Positions 33,040-42,599 are shown, counted from the first letter of the stretch. The stretch: 48,396 nucleotides of DNA from a bacterium (GCA_024742305.1 JANSYQ010000025.1:1-48396), one strand, 5' to 3'. Notes: generated by a model not told the origin, from the sequence alone. A program made the numbers and translations.

Positions 33040-34297
33040 ACTGGTACAACATATTGATACCGTTTTGATTAATTACCAGCCGAAACGACTTCTTGTTGCT
33101 TGCAGTGCCGGACTTGACTCAACCGTTTTGCTGCATGCTTGCTCAAAACTGAACTATCCAGTTGAAATTGCACATGTAAATTATCAATTGCGAGGGCAGG
33201 AATCTGAGGGAGATCAACGCTTTCTAGAGTCACTTTCTCAAAAACTATCGGTCCCCATTCACATCAAGCGTATCGATCTGAATACAGCTTTGAAAGAGGG
33301 TGGCAATCTACAAGAAAAGGCGCGCCAAGAACGATATGCTTACTTTGAATCGCTGCGCGCTGGTGAAAAAGATACACTGATTCTACTTGCTCATCATAAA
33401 GAGGATCAAACCGAAACATTTTTCATGAACGTAGCACGAAACTCAGGCGTTATGGGCCTCGCTGCCATGCCTGAGAAGCGCGGAAATTACATTCGACCGT
33501 TATTGTCTATCTCGAAAGAGGAGTTGCGAGATTTCGCTACGAAAAATGGTATTATTTGGCGGGAGGACACTAGCAATCAAAGCCTGAAATACACGCGAAA
33601 TGAATGGCGAAATACAGTTCTTCCCGAGCTTCGAAAGGCAATTCCTAGCTTGGACGATTCAGTAGAAATTCTGACGAAATCGTTTCAGGAAAAACAAACC
33701 GAAATAACCAAAAAAATTCAGTCTGTTGTCAACGAGATACGTGCTTCGAATTTGCTCTCCTTTGCAAAATTTCAAGAACTGGATGAACACGAACGCATTG
33801 AATTGTGTCGCCAAATTTCACAACCTATTGGAATTGCGGAAACATGGAAAAACTTGAATCACAAAGGCACTGGGATTGAGTTAACACCCACATCGAAGTT
33901 CCCTTACCATAAAATGGTTTTCGATGGAACCTCCTATTCCTTTTTATCGGAAAAGGGTCAAGTTGAATGGAAACTAAAAACGGAAAAAGTAGATTCTCTT
34001 CCAAGAAACTTCAATAAAGCAGAAATTTATCTAGATCCAAATTCGATTTCAGGAACACTTCGATTGCGTTCCGTTCAAAGGGGCGATAGAATTCATCCTG
34101 TTGGAATGAAAGGTTCACGATTGGTCTCTGATGTGATTTCTGACCATAAATTGACCGGTCTAGAGAAGCAAGCATTGTGCGTTCTTGTCGACGACAAGCA
34201 TGTTCTATGGCTGCCTAAACTGTGTATTTCTCGGAAGGCTATTGCCAGCGAAACGAGTTCAGAAATTCTGAAAGTTTCCTTGGAATCAATCCTCTAG
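33032..34297 (+). CDS. tilS: tRNA(Ile)-lysidine synthase
   Basis: ATP-dependent ligase that attaches lysine to cytidine 34 of the CAU-anticodon tRNA-Ile so that it reads AUA. It has 421 residues: the PP-loop N-type ATPase domain (about 18-200), a middle TilS domain and a C-terminal domain (about 340-415, with LRSVQRGDRIHPVGMKG). The PP-loop reads SAGLDS at 25-30 instead of the usual SGGxDS, with Ala for the first Gly. The substrate-side motif LLAHHKEDQTET is present. It overlaps pabB by 8 bases and its stop overlaps the 3' end of the convergent pafA gene by 12 bases. Confidence 0.93.
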   Translation: MDKLVQHIDTVLINYQPKRLLVACSAGLDSTVLLHACSKLNYPVEIAHVNYQLRGQESEGDQRFLESLSQKLSVPIHIKRIDLNTALKEGGNLQEKARQERYAYFESLRAGEKDTLILLAHHKEDQTETFFMNVARNSGVMGLAAMPEKRGNYIRPLLSISKEELRDFATKNGIIWREDTSNQSLKYTRNEWRNTVLPELRKAIPSLDDSVEILTKSFQEKQTEITKKIQSVVNEIRASNLLSFAKFQELDEHERIELCRQISQPIGIAETWKNLNHKGTGIELTPTSKFPYHKMVFDGTSYSFLSEKGQVEWKLKTEKVDSLPRNFNKAEIYLDPNSISGTLRLRSVQRGDRIHPVGMKGSRLVSDVISDHKLTGLEKQALCVLVDDKHVLWLPKLCISRKAIASETSSEILKVSLESIL

Positions 34298-35941
34298 GAG
34301 CTCCACAATTGGTTTTCCCGTCAATGCATTCACTTGTTGCAAGTAAAGAATATGCGTCAATGTTGCCGTAATATCTGTGATTTCAATCGGTCGGAAAACT
34401 TCTTGTTGAGGAATATTGGCTCCATACCACAGCAACGGAACGTGAGTATCATAACTGTAAGCCGAACCGTGTGAAGTTCCTTTGCGAGAGCTTTCGCTAT
34501 CCTCCGATTTTGGTAAATATCCCGGTTCCAAAGTAATGATGATATCGCCACTTTCCGCATGATGATAGCCATTACGCACCATGTTCAACCAAGGATCATC
34601 AACATTCGCATTATACAACTGATGCCCGGTGAAAACACGCTTTACTCCATCCCACTTACGAACGCGGTCCAAAATGAAGTTCATCACCATGTTGTAATCG
34701 TACCCGGAAAGTTCAATCGCCTCTTGATCCAAATAAATGTTCAAGTTGTCGTATTCCTCCACGAAATTCTGCCCGAACTGTTGCACCAAATCGTTGGCAA
34801 GCATGACGAAATTCGTATCCTGAAAGAAATATCCCCCCGGAAGATTATGATCTACCAGAAGTTGCGGAACGGGTACCACGGCATGGTCGGCTGTCAAGAA
34901 AACCACGTATTCTCCTTTTCCCACTTCGTCGTTCAATGCCTCTATCAACTTTTCAATTTCTTGATCAAGTCGCAAATAAGTATCTTCAATTTCAACGGAA
35001 TAAGGTCCGAATGCATGACCAATAATATCCGGTGTCGAGTAGCTAATGCAAAGCATATCGGTTTGGTCATCGAGTCCCAGTCCTTCGTTACGCATCCCTG
35101 CCAAGGCAAAATCCGTTAGGAAATTGTTGGCAAATGGTGTGTAAGGAAACAGTCCAGCGGCTGTAACGTTTGTATCGCTCTCCACCATTGCTTTTAAATT
35201 ATACGGGAACGTTGGGGATGACTTTCCAGGCAATAGGTGTTCGTAGGGTGAATCATCTGGACCGCTTGCTACATACGTTTCAATTGGATAGAGTGTATTC
35301 CAAGTTCCGGACATATATTTCTCGGCTTGACCTTGCGCGTTAAAGTCGCTGACCCACTTTGGCAAATCCGCCTTGAAGAACGTACTCGTAATAAAATTAC
35401 CGCTACCGAAATCGTACCAATACGACCCATCGGAAAGATGTCCACCGGGAAGAATGGCCCCACGATTTTTTATGGACATGGAAATTACTTTCGCATTGGG
35501 ATACGTCAATTTTAGCTGATCTGTAATCGTATTTGCCTTGAGGTTTTGTGGAGAGCACCAACCGGCACTACCGAATGCTCCAATTGTAGATTGCGTTGTA
35601 TCTTCCACACAGTTAATGCTTCGTTTCAAGTCACGGTCCCACCAATCATTCGCAACAATGCCGTGATTGCTCGGTGTGGTTCCGGTGTAAATGGACGCAT
35701 GTCCAGGACCGGTATACGTTGGAACGTAATTGTAATTGGTATTTCGACAGTTCGTTCCTTTATCCATCAAGAGCTTCAATCCCTTCTTACTATATCGGTC
35801 TTGATAGCGATAGAGATATTCGTAACACATTTGATCTACAACGATTCCAACAACCAATTTCGGTGCATCAGATTGCTGAGCAAAAACGCCAAAACTGCTG
35901 ATTGCCAATGTAAGGACAAGAGTAAACTTCTGTAATTTCAT
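34286..35941 (-). CDS. pafA: PafA-type alkaline phosphatase, secreted
   Basis: Zn-dependent phosphatase of the alkaline-phosphatase superfamily, releasing phosphate from phosphomonoesters in the periplasm. It has 551 residues with a signal peptide cleaved after VFA. All catalytic residues of the characterised Elizabethkingia PafA can be placed: metal ligands Asp36, Asp305, His309, Asp352 and His353 plus a His in the 491-500 region (GTSHGSAYSYDTH), nucleophile Thr77 in PTYTGPGHAS, and the substrate-contacting Asn98, Lys158 and Arg160 (SIKNRG). These support the monoesterase, phosphate-insensitive PafA type. The gene is monocistronic, converges on tilS with a 12-base overlap, and diverges from miaE. 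Confidence 0.93.
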   Translation of the reverse strand: MKLQKFTLVLTLAISSFGVFAQQSDAPKLVVGIVVDQMCYEYLYRYQDRYSKKGLKLLMDKGTNCRNTNYNYVPTYTGPGHASIYTGTTPSNHGIVANDWWDRDLKRSINCVEDTTQSTIGAFGSAGWCSPQNLKANTITDQLKLTYPNAKVISMSIKNRGAILPGGHLSDGSYWYDFGSGNFITSTFFKADLPKWVSDFNAQGQAEKYMSGTWNTLYPIETYVASGPDDSPYEHLLPGKSSPTFPYNLKAMVESDTNVTAAGLFPYTPFANNFLTDFALAGMRNEGLGLDDQTDMLCISYSTPDIIGHAFGPYSVEIEDTYLRLDQEIEKLIEALNDEVGKGEYVVFLTADHAVVPVPQLLVDHNLPGGYFFQDTNFVMLANDLVQQFGQNFVEEYDNLNIYLDQEAIELSGYDYNMVMNFILDRVRKWDGVKRVFTGHQLYNANVDDPWLNMVRNGYHHAESGDIIITLEPGYLPKSEDSESSRKGTSHGSAYSYDTHVPLLWYGANIPQQEVFRPIEITDITATLTHILYLQQVNALTGKPIVELLED

Positions 35942-36013
35942 GATTCAAAAATATTGAATTAAATGCTCGTGAGAACCCATTGATAGCATTAACTTTGCGT
36001 TAAAATCAGATAC

Positions 36014-36604
36014 ATGTTAGGATTGAAGCTTCCCACCGATCCGCGTTGGGTAAACATCGTAGAGAAAAACATTGAAGAGATTCTTACCGATCATGCGTAC
36101 TGTGAACAGAAGGCGGCGAGCAATGCCATTTCTGTAATTGTGAAGTATGCAGAATACCCTGATTTGGTGCAGGCGATGACGGCAATTGCTCAGGAAGAGA
36201 TGGAGCATTTCGGAATGGTGCACGAAAAAATGCTAGAGCGTGGATTGAAGTTAGGTTTCGAGCGCAAAGATCCTTACGTGAACGATTTGGCAGCTTATTT
36301 GAAAAAACGCAATTCTGGTGGATCACGAACGAATCAATTTGTGAATCGAATGATGTTCGCTGCGATGATTGAGGCGAGAAGTTGTGAACGTTTCCGGATT
36401 CTCTCCGAGGAAATTAACGACGAAGACCTGCGTGAATTTTACAGAAGTTTAATGGAAAGCGAGGCACGTCATTACACAACTTTTCTAAACTTTGCGCGCA
36501 AATACGGTGAAGGCATTGATGTAGAAACACGCTGGCAAGAATTCCTTGATTTCGAAGCAACTTTGATGCAGAAGTACGGGAAAGGCGAAACGATGCACGG
36601 GTAA
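36014..36604 (+). CDS. miaE: tRNA-(ms2io6A37) hydroxylase, MiaE-like diiron enzyme
   Basis: Ferritin-like diiron monooxygenase that hydroxylates the isopentenyl group of ms2i6A37 in tRNA. It has 196 residues, the usual size. Metal ligands can be placed: Glu31 (YCEQKAASNA), Glu62 and His65 in EEMEHF, Glu120 in IEARSCERF, and Glu150 and His153 in ESEARHY. The internal N-terminal pattern DPRWVNIVEKNIEEILTDHAYCE is typical. It stands alone, 9 bases from the convergent small secreted protein gene and divergent from pafA. The upstream modification enzymes MiaA and MiaB are not in the window. Confidence 0.9.
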   Translation: MLGLKLPTDPRWVNIVEKNIEEILTDHAYCEQKAASNAISVIVKYAEYPDLVQAMTAIAQEEMEHFGMVHEKMLERGLKLGFERKDPYVNDLAAYLKKRNSGGSRTNQFVNRMMFAAMIEARSCERFRILSEEINDEDLREFYRSLMESEARHYTTFLNFARKYGEGIDVETRWQEFLDFEATLMQKYGKGETMHG

Positions 36605-36613
36605 GCTGTTTGC

Positions 36614-37087
36614 TTATTCATTCTCCTTGCGCTTCCAAAAACAATATTCATTTTCTTTAAGAACACCATCTTCCTGCAGGAGATAGCGATAGACTTCATT
36701 TCTTTTCGTTTTTACTCTTCGTTTTGGAGCTAGCTTATTGAAATGTTGAATGGATTTTTTGTACGTCAAAATTATGGAATCATTGACAATTTTGTAACGA
36801 CCGTAGACGGTAGGATTATCTGTGTTTAAACCATAGGCCGTGATCATGTTACTTCCTTCTATTTTGAATCGACCGCAAGATTTGATGATTAATGTTTCAT
36901 CGCTGAATCTTCGAACTACAATGGGTCCAACAATTTGTACTGGAGGAATCTCCCTCCGAGGCAACGTATCTTGAACAACTTTTGAATGTTGAACGGGATC
37001 CACGCAACTGTAGGTGTAACGTCCCTTCCATTGGGCATGAACTGTGTTTGACGCAAAAAGAAGTCCGAGTAGAAGAACTTTTATCAT
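36614..37087 (-). CDS. Small secreted protein of unknown function
   Basis: I do not recognise the family. ATG 37087 gives a clear signal peptide (MIKVLLLGLLFASNTVHA), preferred over the in-frame ATG 37126, which would overlap the preceding LamG gene; the product is 157 residues. The mature part is basic and beta-rich (TLIIKSCGRFKIEGSN, GRYKIVNDSIILTYKK), resembling small periplasmic lipocalin-like or META-like proteins that report residual function text such as display/stability, but no specific motif supports one family. It follows the LamG-domain gene by 35 bases on the same strand and may be co-transcribed with it and the carboxypeptidase. Confidence 0.6.
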   Translation of the reverse strand: MIKVLLLGLLFASNTVHAQWKGRYTYSCVDPVQHSKVVQDTLPRREIPPVQIVGPIVVRRFSDETLIIKSCGRFKIEGSNMITAYGLNTDNPTVYGRYKIVNDSIILTYKKSIQHFNKLAPKRRVKTKRNEVYRYLLQEDGVLKENEYCFWKRKENE

Positions 37088-37122
37088 ACAGATTAGATGC
37101 CTTCCTCCGCAAATTCCATAAA

Positions 37123-37366
37123 TCAATGCATCACAACTACCTTCACTGGGAGTTCAAAGAAGCGATCCGTGATTCGTGCCACGTAAATTCCTTCCGGTAA
37201 CTGCGCGGAAGGTACTTCTATTTGTTTGACTTCACCGTCTATGGTATGTTCGTAAACCAATTTCCCGGATTGATCGAACAACATCAATATCCCTGAGAAG
37301 GCGTTCGCAGCACTAATAATCATGGATTGGTCTGCCGGATTCGGTGAAGCGACCAATTGCAAGCTT
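37123..37366. repeat. T9SS sorting-domain repeat, copy 1
   Basis: The last 244 bases of the LamG-protein gene are nearly identical to the last 244 bases of the carboxypeptidase gene (38154-38397). In protein terms both contain NPADQSMIISAAN, LMLFDQSGKLVYEHTIDGEV and PEGIYVARI and end VVMH. Synonymous as well as coding positions agree, so this is recent duplication or gene conversion. Confidence 0.85.
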
Positions 37367-38139
37367 TCCACTTCCTCGAGAGATGCGTTCGGACATTCAA
37401 TTCCCGAATACAATGCCTCTACTTCACAATCGCTTAGTTCGCGTTTCCAAATTCCCAAATCGTCAATTTTCCCGGTAAAGGAAGCGTAGCTAGGGTCGAT
37501 ATCACTGTACCAGGTCCCTACCTTGAAACTACTCGTGGAGTTAACCATTAATGATACCGCAGAACCAGAGTCAGTTACTAGAACATTATCTATGTAGACT
37601 TTAGTCAAACCGTAGTTGTATGTGATCACAACGTGGGACCAATTGTTTAAAGAGAAGTGATTGAGGGAAGTGAAAACCGTATCAGCTGCAACTCCGTCGG
37701 TTAGTACAAAGCATAAATCCGTACTATTCATGGCTACGAGATAGCTACTTCCTTGTAAATCCAATGGAGAAGACCATTTGGAGACAATCGGTTTTAACTC
37801 ATTCGACGCATTACCTCCGTATGCTTCCGGCCGGACCCAAAAGGAAAAGGACATTTGGTATCCACCTTCATAGTCATCGACATCACCATAATTTAAAAAC
37901 TCCGTTCCTGTACCAGAAAAATAAAGGGCGCGTAAAGCCATGTTGAATCGATCTGAGGTAGAGATAATATTGTAATTGGCATTACTATTTCCATTACCAC
38001 TATTGTCCAAGACGTTTCCGCTGAAGGAATAAAATCCTACCAAATCATTGGTGGGTGTATATGTTGGTAACTGTGCTTCTAGAAAATTACAAGAAAGCAT
38101 CCCCAGTAATAACAATACAAAAGAGCGCCTTCTCACCAT
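37123..38139 (-). CDS. LamG-domain secreted protein with T9SS sorting domain
   Basis: A 338-residue surface or secreted protein. It has a signal peptide (basic MVRRR, then a hydrophobic run, cleavage after LEA), a single LamG/concanavalin-A-like jelly roll (about 32-240, with LVGFYSFSGNVLDNSGNGN, FSFWVRPEAY and GKIDDLGIWKRELSDCEV), and a type A sorting domain (about 255-338). Such modules often bind carbohydrates. The sorting domain is almost identical to that of the adjacent carboxypeptidase, and the two genes are separated by only 14 bases, so they are probably co-transcribed and exported by the same route. Confidence 0.88.
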   Translation of the reverse strand: MVRRRSFVLLLLGMLSCNFLEAQLPTYTPTNDLVGFYSFSGNVLDNSGNGNSNANYNIISTSDRFNMALRALYFSGTGTEFLNYGDVDDYEGGYQMSFSFWVRPEAYGGNASNELKPIVSKWSSPLDLQGSSYLVAMNSTDLCFVLTDGVAADTVFTSLNHFSLNNWSHVVITYNYGLTKVYIDNVLVTDSGSAVSLMVNSTSSFKVGTWYSDIDPSYASFTGKIDDLGIWKRELSDCEVEALYSGIECPNASLEEVESLQLVASPNPADQSMIISAANAFSGILMLFDQSGKLVYEHTIDGEVKQIEVPSAQLPEGIYVARITDRFFELPVKVVVMH

Positions 38140-38153
38140 TTATCTTCCTTCCA

Positions 38154-38397
38154 TTAATGCATCACAACTACCTTCACAGGCTGAACAGAGAATCGATCTG
38201 CGATTCGTGCCACGTAAATTCCCTCCGGTAACTGCGCGGTAGGTACTTCTATTTGTTTGACTTCACCATCGATGGTATGTTCGTATACCAATTTCCCGGA
38301 TTGATCGAACAACATCAATGTCCCAGAAAAGACATTAGCCGCGCTAATAATCATGGATTGATCTGCTGGATTCGGTGCTGCAACCATTTGAAGTCCA
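38154..38397. repeat. T9SS sorting-domain repeat, copy 2
   Basis: This is the 3' end of the carboxypeptidase gene, the partner of copy 1 at 37123-37366 in direct orientation. Similarity is high through the sorting domain and fades upstream, where LamG and peptidase sequences are unrelated. Confidence 0.85.
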
Positions 38398-40505
38398 TTC
38401 AACTCTTCTAATTGTGCAGGAGCGTCGATTAATATTTCGAAATCATCGAAGTAAAATCCATCTTGCGTAACGCCCCCGTCCGACTCGAACTGAAAGCGAA
38501 CTTGAATGGATTGCCCAAGGTAATCACTCAAACTAATTTGTTCTTGTACCCAGTCTGAGGTTGCTTCCCAAACGGGCTCTCCATCTGGCTGGACACTTCC
38601 GTTCCATGGTGTACTGCTTCCTTCTACAGTATACAATCCACATTGTCCTTCCCAAGTATTTCCGCCATCGGTAGAAACTTGGAACTGACAGTAATCGTAA
38701 TCTGCCTCAATGGACCATTTGGCAAAGAAAGTCACCATTGCATCGTTTGCATTCGACAGATCAATGGAAGTATTGTAGGTGTACGTTTTATTATCATCGT
38801 TCGCATAATCTGAACCATCACTCTCCGTAAAGCTTGTCAATGGAGAATACGCTTCGTCCGAAGTCAAGCCCCACGTTCCTGTCCAATTTGTCGTGGTCGT
38901 TGCGTTATCCGTTGCAACTACAATCCACTGGTCGTAGATTTTAGTGATCGTATCTCTATGTTGCCAAGCTCCGTAATCGGTTACGAGTTCGTAAATCACC
39001 TCATCACCAAATTGAATCGCTGGATCCAAAATGTACGAAATACTATCCTCGTCAGAAGTATGCCAAGCGATATCGTGCGTGATTGTCCCTCCTACCGTTT
39101 GAATGTTCTGAATTGGATTAATGTAAACATCTACTGGTCCTGCTTCGAAGCCCAATCGCTGCACTTCATGATGGAAGTATCCCGTATTTGAGCCTATCAA
39201 TGCCTCATCCGTTTCTTCAGTTACCAAGTACTTGTGTGTTACATGCGCCATTCTTAGATTGGGCCAAACCATTCCAGCACAAGTAGGAATCACTTCATTC
39301 TGAGCAGGCCAAAAAGCCGTTCCCGTTTCCGGAGTCATGACGAACATGGTATCCTTTCCATTCACGCCAATACTGTCTTTGTACATGTAGTCGTCTGAGT
39401 CTCCGGACGCCGGATACAGTCCAGAAGATTTAATGGCCTCGTATCCATTGTACTTTACCATGTGATTTCCTAAGTCTTGGAAATAGTCGTGATGATCGGC
39501 AAATTCATTAGAGGTCGTCCCGACTGGAAATAACATCAACCCGCCGTGAGAGTGCGCATTCATTCCCGTTTTAAAATGGTACGTTTCCACCATCCACTTC
39601 ATCGCTTGCGTTTCCGGTTCTGAAAAGGCAGAAGTCCCCGGGTACACATCGCTATTTTCGTCAGAGCTTACCCCCGTCGTGTTCCAACCATAAGAATAGT
39701 TTCGGTTCAAATCCACTCCTGGATTGTTCGTTCCAACCGGTGCTTTGTTTTTTCGGTGCATACCAAATCCATTCGGATCGTTCGCTTCGTTATGAATGTA
39801 TCCGTCTGGGTTGATACATGGAACAAAATACATTTCGGTGTTGTCTACAATAAATTGAATTTCCGGATTTGTTGCATAATTCTCCAACAAGTACCACATA
39901 TAGAAAATCGTTTCCGACATACTCATCGGCTCTCTTGCGTGGTGAATGGATGAATACAACACATTGGGCTCCGTGGCATCGTCCGTCATGGACGCGTTAT
40001 CTGAAATCTTAACGTAGTAAACATCTCTACCTTCATGCGTCTGCCCTGAAGGTATAGCGGTTCTAGCCGTAATCAAATTAGGATATTGCGCCGCCATAGA
40101 GTCGAGCGCATCCAACATATCTTGATACATATAAAAGCCGGCATAACTGGAATTCATTTCAAAGTTCACTGGCGTTTCTATCACTGGTGCACCTCCTGAT
40201 GCAGCCGGATCACAAATCACATTTTGTTTTGCTTCCAATGTGTTTATGGCCGCGTAATACTCTTTCACATCATCAATCACTACTTCGTATTCGAAACGAC
40301 TACCTTTCAATCGTTCAATATCCGCATCGGAGAAATCACCAATGAAAAAAGTATTGTTCTTCCATTCGCCGTGATCCACCGCAAGACCCAATTCCGCTAG
40401 CTCTGTAAGTCCAGCGAGATCGGTGTAGATTTTTACTTTTGAATAATTCTGAGAATACGAAGCTGTCGCTATAAGGAGCGTTGCTAAGAGTGTTAGTGTT
40501 TTCAT
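38154..40505 (-). CDS. Secreted M14 zinc carboxypeptidase with T9SS sorting domain
   Basis: Exported metallo-carboxypeptidase of the M14 family, 783 residues from ATG 40505 (signal peptide MKTLTLLATLLIATASYSQ; 8 more codons exist upstream). A propeptide-like region (20-110) precedes the catalytic domain (about 120-430). Zinc ligands are His189 and Glu192 in SSIHHAREP and His318 in NAHSHGG; the catalytic Glu is Glu393 in TPETGTAFWP. A jelly-roll domain follows (about 560-700, WTGTWGLTSDEAYSP to DGFYFDDFEI), then the type A sorting domain. It probably degrades extracellular peptides. It is the first gene of a likely operon with the LamG protein and the small secreted protein. Confidence 0.92.
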   Translation of the reverse strand: MKTLTLLATLLIATASYSQNYSKVKIYTDLAGLTELAELGLAVDHGEWKNNTFFIGDFSDADIERLKGSRFEYEVVIDDVKEYYAAINTLEAKQNVICDPAASGGAPVIETPVNFEMNSSYAGFYMYQDMLDALDSMAAQYPNLITARTAIPSGQTHEGRDVYYVKISDNASMTDDATEPNVLYSSIHHAREPMSMSETIFYMWYLLENYATNPEIQFIVDNTEMYFVPCINPDGYIHNEANDPNGFGMHRKNKAPVGTNNPGVDLNRNYSYGWNTTGVSSDENSDVYPGTSAFSEPETQAMKWMVETYHFKTGMNAHSHGGLMLFPVGTTSNEFADHHDYFQDLGNHMVKYNGYEAIKSSGLYPASGDSDDYMYKDSIGVNGKDTMFVMTPETGTAFWPAQNEVIPTCAGMVWPNLRMAHVTHKYLVTEETDEALIGSNTGYFHHEVQRLGFEAGPVDVYINPIQNIQTVGGTITHDIAWHTSDEDSISYILDPAIQFGDEVIYELVTDYGAWQHRDTITKIYDQWIVVATDNATTTTNWTGTWGLTSDEAYSPLTSFTESDGSDYANDDNKTYTYNTSIDLSNANDAMVTFFAKWSIEADYDYCQFQVSTDGGNTWEGQCGLYTVEGSSTPWNGSVQPDGEPVWEATSDWVQEQISLSDYLGQSIQVRFQFESDGGVTQDGFYFDDFEILIDAPAQLEELNGLQMVAAPNPADQSMIISAANVFSGTLMLFDQSGKLVYEHTIDGEVKQIEVPTAQLPEGIYVARIADRFSVQPVKVVVMH

Positions 40506-40667
40506 GTTTGATAGTTCTAGTCTTTGCAAGATACGGACTTTGAATGAAATCTCGAAATATCGTTTATACCTGTCAATCAGCGTCTATCTCCACCTGTAAC
40601 CATTGGTGTAATTGCAGCATATATTTGTGGAAACTGAAGTATTTTTATTCTGACTTAAAAGCGTAGC

Positions 40668-42461
40668 ATGGAGAAGAGTAAAGAGAAGGTAAAAATTTCA
40701 TTTTGGAGAGTTTTTTGGCCGAGTTTGATTGCCGCAATGGTGGTATCCATTGGTGGATTACTTTTTTGGTTGATTGTGATTGGAAGCCTGATTCAAGAAG
40801 AGCCGTTTGAAGTAAAGCAAAAGACTGTTCTTCACATGAAATTAGACGGTCCTATTGGTGAACGCACCGAAACTTCGATTGATCCAGGCTCGCTTACTGT
40901 GAAAAATCAATTGGGACTTGCGACCATTCTTCAGGGATTGAGAAAAGCGAAAGTGGACAAAAACATCAAGGGAATTTTCCTCGAAGTGGATGGCCTGAAC
41001 TGTGGAATGGGATCTGCCCGAGAACTACGCAAAGCCATCAACGACTTTGAGTCGTCTGGAAAATTTGTCGTTTCTTACTCTCAAGGAGAATATATCAGTA
41101 CAAAAGCACTCTACGTTTCTTCCGCTGCGAATGAATCTTACGGATTCCCGACTAGTAATGTCCAATTCTTAGGACTGGGCAGTGAACGCATGTTCTTCAA
41201 GAAATTATTTGATAAGCTGGAAGTTGAAATGCAGGTAATTCGAGGATCAAACAACGATTTCAAAAGTGCCGTTGAACCGTTCTTCTTGGAGAAATTAAGT
41301 GACTCGGCACGACATCAAGCGCAAGTGTACATGGATGGCCTTTGGGGGGATATGCTCACCGATATTGCAAAAGACCGTGGTTTGGATGCCGCTGAATTGG
41401 ACTCTATTGCCAGCAGAGCTGAAGTTCGTAATGTTAGAGATGCTGTCGAAAAGGAACTAATTGGCGCGGTGAAATACCGAGATGAAGTACTGAAAATTAT
41501 CGCTAAGAAAGTGAAAGTGAAAAAGTCTAGCGAGATCGAATTCATGTCGTTCACCAAGTATGCGAAAAACCGATTCAAAGAAGATCAAAAACGTTTCGAA
41601 GAAGATGAGGACCCGAACATCGCGGTAATATTGGCTGAGGGAGGTATAAGTACTTCCGGGGATGAAATGACTTCGAAGGAAATATGCAAGCTGATTCGAA
41701 AAGCACGGGAAGAGAAATCGGTGAAGGCGGTTGTTTTCCGAGTGAACAGTCCTGGAGGAAGTGCTTTGGCAAGCGATGAAATTTGGCGCGAAGTGAAATT
41801 GACCAACTCGAAAAAACCGGTAATCGTTTCCATGGGAGATGTTGCCGCATCAGGTGGATATTATGTAGCTGCACCAGCCACTATCATTTTTGCAGAGCCG
41901 ACCACAATTACTGGTTCCATCGGAGTTTTTGGCGTCATTCCTTACACTGGTGATATGCTGGAGAACAAGTTGGGAATTACTTTTGATCGCGTAACGACGA
42001 ACGAGCACAGCTCAATGACCACGAATCGTCGTTTGACTGAACGGGAAATGAAAATCATTCAAGAAGAGGTAGATGATATTTATAGTCAATTTTTAGAGCG
42101 CGTTGCTAGCGGAAGAGGTTTGACCAAAGAAGATGTAAATGTGATTGCCCGTGGCCGCGTTTGGACAGGGCGCGATGCACAACGCGTTGGACTTGTTGAC
42201 GAATTAGGTGGACTTGAAGACGCCTTGAATTATGCCATCAAAAAGGCAAAAGTAAAATCGGCAAAAGTAGTGTATTACCCAATGATTGAAGAGAATGCGC
42301 TCACCACGCTGCTCGAAGAGTTGGACAACGCTGAACCGAAAGTTCGAATGGAAAAAACGGGGATGCCTGAAGAACTTAGAAGCTGGTATTCAGAAATCCG
42401 TCGATTGGAAGATTTTCGGGGAATTCAAATGCGATTACCGTACGAATTGCGGATATACTAG
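40668..42461 (+). CDS. sppA: Signal peptide peptidase SppA, long form
   Basis: Inner-membrane Ser/Lys protease that degrades cleaved signal peptides. It has 597 residues, the long tandem form like E. coli SppA. One N-terminal anchor helix (about 17-42) precedes two related protease-fold halves. The general base Lys146 lies in the first half (GEYISTKALYV) and the nucleophile Ser395 in the second (GDVAASGGYYVAAPA), as in the family. TTITGSIGVFG and GRVWTGRDAQRVGLVDELGG are also typical. It is monocistronic and divergent from the carboxypeptidase. A 10-base perfect inverted repeat lies downstream at 42525-42556. Confidence 0.95.
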   Translation: MEKSKEKVKISFWRVFWPSLIAAMVVSIGGLLFWLIVIGSLIQEEPFEVKQKTVLHMKLDGPIGERTETSIDPGSLTVKNQLGLATILQGLRKAKVDKNIKGIFLEVDGLNCGMGSARELRKAINDFESSGKFVVSYSQGEYISTKALYVSSAANESYGFPTSNVQFLGLGSERMFFKKLFDKLEVEMQVIRGSNNDFKSAVEPFFLEKLSDSARHQAQVYMDGLWGDMLTDIAKDRGLDAAELDSIASRAEVRNVRDAVEKELIGAVKYRDEVLKIIAKKVKVKKSSEIEFMSFTKYAKNRFKEDQKRFEEDEDPNIAVILAEGGISTSGDEMTSKEICKLIRKAREEKSVKAVVFRVNSPGGSALASDEIWREVKLTNSKKPVIVSMGDVAASGGYYVAAPATIIFAEPTTITGSIGVFGVIPYTGDMLENKLGITFDRVTTNEHSSMTTNRRLTEREMKIIQEEVDDIYSQFLERVASGRGLTKEDVNVIARGRVWTGRDAQRVGLVDELGGLEDALNYAIKKAKVKSAKVVYYPMIEENALTTLLEELDNAEPKVRMEKTGMPEELRSWYSEIRRLEDFRGIQMRLPYELRIY

Positions 42462-42524
42462 AAAGCTCTTATAAATCTTAACCGCCTGTTTTACTGCGCT
42501 TTAACACTTTAAAAAACGCACTAA

Positions 42525-42556
42525 GTATAAATACTTACCCGTCCACGTATTTATAC
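42525..42556. repeat. Perfect 10-base inverted repeat downstream of sppA
   Basis: GTATAAATAC (42525-42534) and GTATTTATAC (42547-42556) form a perfect AT-rich stem with a 12-base loop. No T-run follows directly, so it may be an operator or mRNA 3'-end structure rather than a classical terminator. Confidence 0.4.
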
Positions 42557-42599
42557 GGAAAATGAATTCCCCCCTTTTTTCAACCAAATCAGATTTGTA

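Noticed and set aside
34559-35119. 186-codon plus-strand frame opposite pafA
   Set aside because: Antisense to the catalytic region of pafA, which has all its active-site residues. The His/Ile/Val-rich composition is typical of a shadow frame.
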